Below are positions 61,011 to 64,000 of a stretch of DNA of 64,000 bases, piece after piece. Below the pieces are notes generated by a model that was not told where the DNA came from, did no database searches, and saw nothing but the letters and a program-made list of their open reading frames with translations. Location of the stretch: NCBI RefSeq assembly GCF_001314995.1, contig NZ_CP012938.1, forward strand, positions 3,844,001 to 3,908,000, read 5' to 3'. The stretch is from Bacteroides ovatus. Lineage in GTDB: Bacteria > Bacteroidota > Bacteroidia > Bacteroidales > Bacteroidaceae. Every line of letters starts with the position of its first letter. Within the stretch, counting starts at the first letter, position 1. Position numbers and translations under genes: made by a program.

Positions 61011-64000
61011 ATGAGAAATAATTGGAACCTACTTATTGTGTGTTTTCTATGCGTATTATGTTTCCGACCCTACCAAGTAAATGCTCAGGTGCAATCGCAA
61101 AAGAAAATCACGATTGAAATTAGCAACGAACGGTTGCCGTCCGTACTAAAACGTTTAGAAAAACTATCCGGATATAAGATCCTGTTTACGTATGACGATG
61201 TCAAGAAATTCACCGTTTCTGGCTCCGTCAAGGATAAGAGTATAGAGCAGACTCTCGATATAATCTTAGCCAATAAGCCACTGGAATATCATATTGAAGA
61301 CCAATTTATCACAATTACTATCAAAGGTCCTTCCAAACAGGCGAAAGTATTCAATGTGAAAGGAGTGGTTATTTCCGGTGATGACGGACAGCCGCTCATT
61401 GGTGCAACCGTTGTCATCAAAGGAAGTAAGTCCGGCGTATTAACGGATATAGATGGAAAATTCTCGATAGAAAATGTATCCAATAAATCCCTGTTACAAT
61501 TTTCCTATATAGGAATGAAACCGCAAGACCTGACTCCTGCCCCAAATATGAATGTTACATTAATGCCCGATGTACAAACATTATCTGAAGTAGTAGTAAC
61601 AGGTATGCAGAAAATGGACAAACGTCTGTTTACAGGAGCAACCAAACAATTGTCCGCAGATGAGGTCAAACTAGATGGTTTGCCTGATATCAGCCGGGGA
61701 CTTGAAGGACGTGCCGCAGGCGTATCTGTACAAAATGTTTCCGGTACATTTGGTACTGCCCCAAAAATCCGGGTACGTGGCGCTACATCTATTTTCGGTA
61801 GTTCAAAGCCACTATGGGTGGTAGATGGAGTCATCATGGAAGATGCTATCGACGTAGGTCCGGATGACTTATCCTCAGGAGATGCCGAAACATTGATTAG
61901 TTCAGCTATTGCCGGATTGAATTCAGATGATATTGAAAGCTTTCAAATATTGAAAGACGGATCAGCAACCTCTATCTACGGTGCGCGAGCCATGGCAGGG
62001 GTTATTGTAGTAACCACCAAAAAGGGAAAAGCCGGTGTCAGCAAAATCAGCTACACCGGTGAATTTACAACTCGTATGATTCCCAGTTATAAAGAATTCA
62101 ATATCATGAATTCACAGGAACAAATGGGAATCTATAAAGAAATGGAACAAAAAGGATGGCTCAACAATAGCGATACTTACCGTGCAAAAGATAGCGGAGT
62201 GTATGGACGTATGTATCAGTTAATCAATCAATACAATCCGGTTACAGGACAATTCGGGCTTGCCAACACTCCGGAAGCACGTAACGCTTACCTGCGTGAA
62301 GCGGAAATGAGAAATACCGACTGGTTTGATACTTTATTTTCCAACAATATCACACAAAATCATTCTGTCAGTATCACTTCCGGAACAGAAAAATCTTCAT
62401 TCTATGCTTCATTAAGTGCCATGTCAGACCCGGGGTGGTACAAGCAAAGTGAAGTAAAACGCTATACAGCTAATTTAAATACAACATATAATATATATAA
62501 GAATTTATCTATAAATTTAATATCCAGTGCTTCCTACCGTAAGCAGAAAGCGCCCGGAACACTGAGTTCTGAAGTGAATGCAGCTAGTGGAGAAGTCACC
62601 CGTCAATTTGACATCAATCCATATTCGTATGCACTAAACACATCACGCGCATTGGATCCGGCAGTCAACTATACAGCTAACTACGCACCATTCAATATCC
62701 TTCATGAATTGGATAACAATTATATGGACTTAAACGTAGTTGACGTTAAATTCCAAGGAGAAGTAAAATGGAAAGCACTTCCAGAATTAGAGCTTAGCGC
62801 ATTAGGAGCAGTCAGATATCAAGCTTCTTCGCAAGAACATAATATTAAAGACCACTCGAATCAGGCAACAGCATATCGCACAGGAATGGATGACGCCACT
62901 ATTCGTGACAACAATAATTTACTCTACACCAACCCCGACAATCCTTATGCTTTACCCATCAGCATACTGCCGGAAGGCGGTATTTACCAGCGTAAGGACT
63001 ATCGCATGCTGGGAGTAGACTTTCGTGCCACAGCATCCTGGAATCATTTATTTGCAGAAAAGCATATAACCAATCTTTTCGCTGGTATGGAGGTGAATGA
63101 TTTAAAACGCATGCAGAATTATTTTCAAGGATGGGGAATGCAATATACAATGGGCGAAATTCCATCGTACGTATATGAATTTTTCAAGAAAGGTATTGAG
63201 TCCGGTGAAAATTATTATGGATTAAACCATACCACAACAAGGAGTGTAGCAGGTTTTGCCAATGCAACCTATTCGTATGATGGCCGTTATACAGTAAACG
63301 GAACATTCCGCTATGAAGGCACCAACCGCATGGGAAAAAGCCGTTCTTCCCGCTGGTTACCTACATGGAATATTTCAGGAGCATGGAATGTACATGAAGA
63401 AAATTTCTTCGAAACACTCAGCTCAGTGCTGTCACATTTGACATTCAAAGCATCCTACTCTTTAACTGCCGACAGAGGTCCGGAATATGTAACAAATTCA
63501 CATGCCATAATCACCAGCTATTCACCATTTCGCCCTTTCACCAGCGGACAGGAAACCGGACTTTATGTATCCGACCCCGAAAATAGCGAATTGACTTACG
63601 AAAAGAAGCATGAATTAAACATCGGTGCTGATATGGGATTCTTAGACAACCGGATCAATTTCTCAATCGACTGGTATAAACGCAACAACTATGACCTGAT
63701 TGGTATAACTCCGACACAAGGAGTAGGTGGTTCTATTTATAAATATGCCAATATAGCCTCCATGAAGTCACATGGTATTGAATTCACCATCTCAAGCAAG
63801 AATATCCAATCGAAAGACTTCTCATGGAATACAGATTTCATCTTTTCCAAAGCAAAAAATGAAGTGACCGAGCTTAACGCCCGTTCCAGCGTGATGGATC
63901 TGGTTTCAGGCTATGGTTTTGCGCGTCAGGGCTACCCGGTGCGTGGTTTGTTCTCTATCCCATTTGTCGGCTTAAGTTCAAATGGTATCCCAATGTATAA
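61011..64000 (+). CDS. SusC-like TonB-dependent receptor with N-terminal STN domain, 3' end cut off
   Basis: The frame is open from ATG 61011 to the window end (996 codons). A signal peptide (to VNAQ, about residue 26) leads to an STN domain (about 30-105: KKITIEISNERLPSVLKRLE, VSGSVKDKSIEQTLDIIL), then a carboxypeptidase-regulatory-like domain (VKGVVISGDDGQPLIGATVV, about 115-190), the LSEVVVTGM box, the plug (FQILKDGSATSIYGARAMAG) and most of the barrel. The STN domain contacts FecR, so this receptor signals to the ECF sigma. Its SusD partner presumably lies beyond the window. The ligand is not predictable from this part. Confidence 0.95.
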   Translation, partial: MRNNWNLLIVCFLCVLCFRPYQVNAQVQSQKKITIEISNERLPSVLKRLEKLSGYKILFTYDDVKKFTVSGSVKDKSIEQTLDIILANKPLEYHIEDQFITITIKGPSKQAKVFNVKGVVISGDDGQPLIGATVVIKGSKSGVLTDIDGKFSIENVSNKSLLQFSYIGMKPQDLTPAPNMNVTLMPDVQTLSEVVVTGMQKMDKRLFTGATKQLSADEVKLDGLPDISRGLEGRAAGVSVQNVSGTFGTAPKIRVRGATSIFGSSKPLWVVDGVIMEDAIDVGPDDLSSGDAETLISSAIAGLNSDDIESFQILKDGSATSIYGARAMAGVIVVTTKKGKAGVSKISYTGEFTTRMIPSYKEFNIMNSQEQMGIYKEMEQKGWLNNSDTYRAKDSGVYGRMYQLINQYNPVTGQFGLANTPEARNAYLREAEMRNTDWFDTLFSNNITQNHSVSITSGTEKSSFYASLSAMSDPGWYKQSEVKRYTANLNTTYNIYKNLSINLISSASYRKQKAPGTLSSEVNAASGEVTRQFDINPYSYALNTSRALDPAVNYTANYAPFNILHELDNNYMDLNVVDVKFQGEVKWKALPELELSALGAVRYQASSQEHNIKDHSNQATAYRTGMDDATIRDNNNLLYTNPDNPYALPISILPEGGIYQRKDYRMLGVDFRATASWNHLFAEKHITNLFAGMEVNDLKRMQNYFQGWGMQYTMGEIPSYVYEFFKKGIESGENYYGLNHTTTRSVAGFANATYSYDGRYTVNGTFRYEGTNRMGKSRSSRWLPTWNISGAWNVHEENFFETLSSVLSHLTFKASYSLTADRGPEYVTNSHAIITSYSPFRPFTSGQETGLYVSDPENSELTYEKKHELNIGADMGFLDNRINFSIDWYKRNNYDLIGITPTQGVGGSIYKYANIASMKSHGIEFTISSKNIQSKDFSWNTDFIFSKAKNEVTELNARSSVMDLVSGYGFARQGYPVRGLFSIPFVGLSSNGIPMY

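Noticed and set aside
1..64000. CRISPR arrays, tRNA or rRNA genes, insertion sequences
   Set aside because: I saw no regular spaced repeats, no tRNA cloverleaf or rRNA sequence, and no transposase or integrase reading frame.

Overview
The window looks like a chromosomal segment of a gut Bacteroides. Supporting signs are paired SusC/SusD outer-membrane genes, a hybrid two-component regulator, an ECF sigma/FecR/SusC triplet, an HU-HIG protein, a DUF4248 protein, promoters of the -33 TTTG / -7 TAnnTTTG type, and AT-rich DNA. Enzyme content resembles the rhamnogalacturonan-I (RG-I) locus I recall from B. thetaiotaomicron, but I cannot name the species.

Layout. Positions 1-1.5 kb hold two housekeeping-type genes: a truncated carboxyltransferase and an HU-like protein. 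About 1.6-52.5 kb is one large pectin/RG-I utilization locus. It starts (all minus strand) with a GH2 enzyme, a tandem CE12 acetylesterase and the sensor-regulator (HTCS). A short DUF4248 gene follows. Next comes an 11-gene minus-strand operon of about 23.5 kb: fasciclin lipoprotein, SusC, SusD, two fasciclin lipoproteins, a second SusC and SusD, PL11 lyase, two fimbrillin-like lipoproteins and a GH106 rhamnosidase. A second minus operon encodes an alpha/beta-hydrolase-SGNH double esterase, a DUF2264 protein, a GH88 and a GH2. Two single plus-strand genes (GH28, GH95) follow, then a minus GH105-GH2 pair and a plus-strand PL11. After an intergenic region with a probable small RNA come housekeeping genes (U32 peptidase-like, thioesterase, dprA, dusB), a PAP2/epimerase pair, and the start of a second glycan locus (ECF sigma, FecR anti-sigma, STN-containing SusC) cut by the window end.

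How it works together (inference from families). Surface SusC/SusD and fasciclin proteins would capture RG-I fragments made by PL11. In the periplasm CE12 and the double esterase remove esters, GH2 enzymes remove beta-linked side-chain sugars, GH88 and DUF2264 act on glucuronic acid ends, and GH95 removes fucose or L-galactose. GH105, GH106 and GH28 then take apart the rhamnose-galacturonic acid backbone. The HTCS would sense an oligosaccharide product.

The most notable observation is a shared promoter architecture: WGTACWG placed 29-30 bases before the -7 box of five promoters that together drive 19 locus genes, with a weaker sixth copy before the plus-strand PL11. It is absent in front of the HTCS and its two neighbours. 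This is a candidate operator for the HTCS. A second is a roughly 66-nt transcript unit with complete promoter and terminator beyond the locus.
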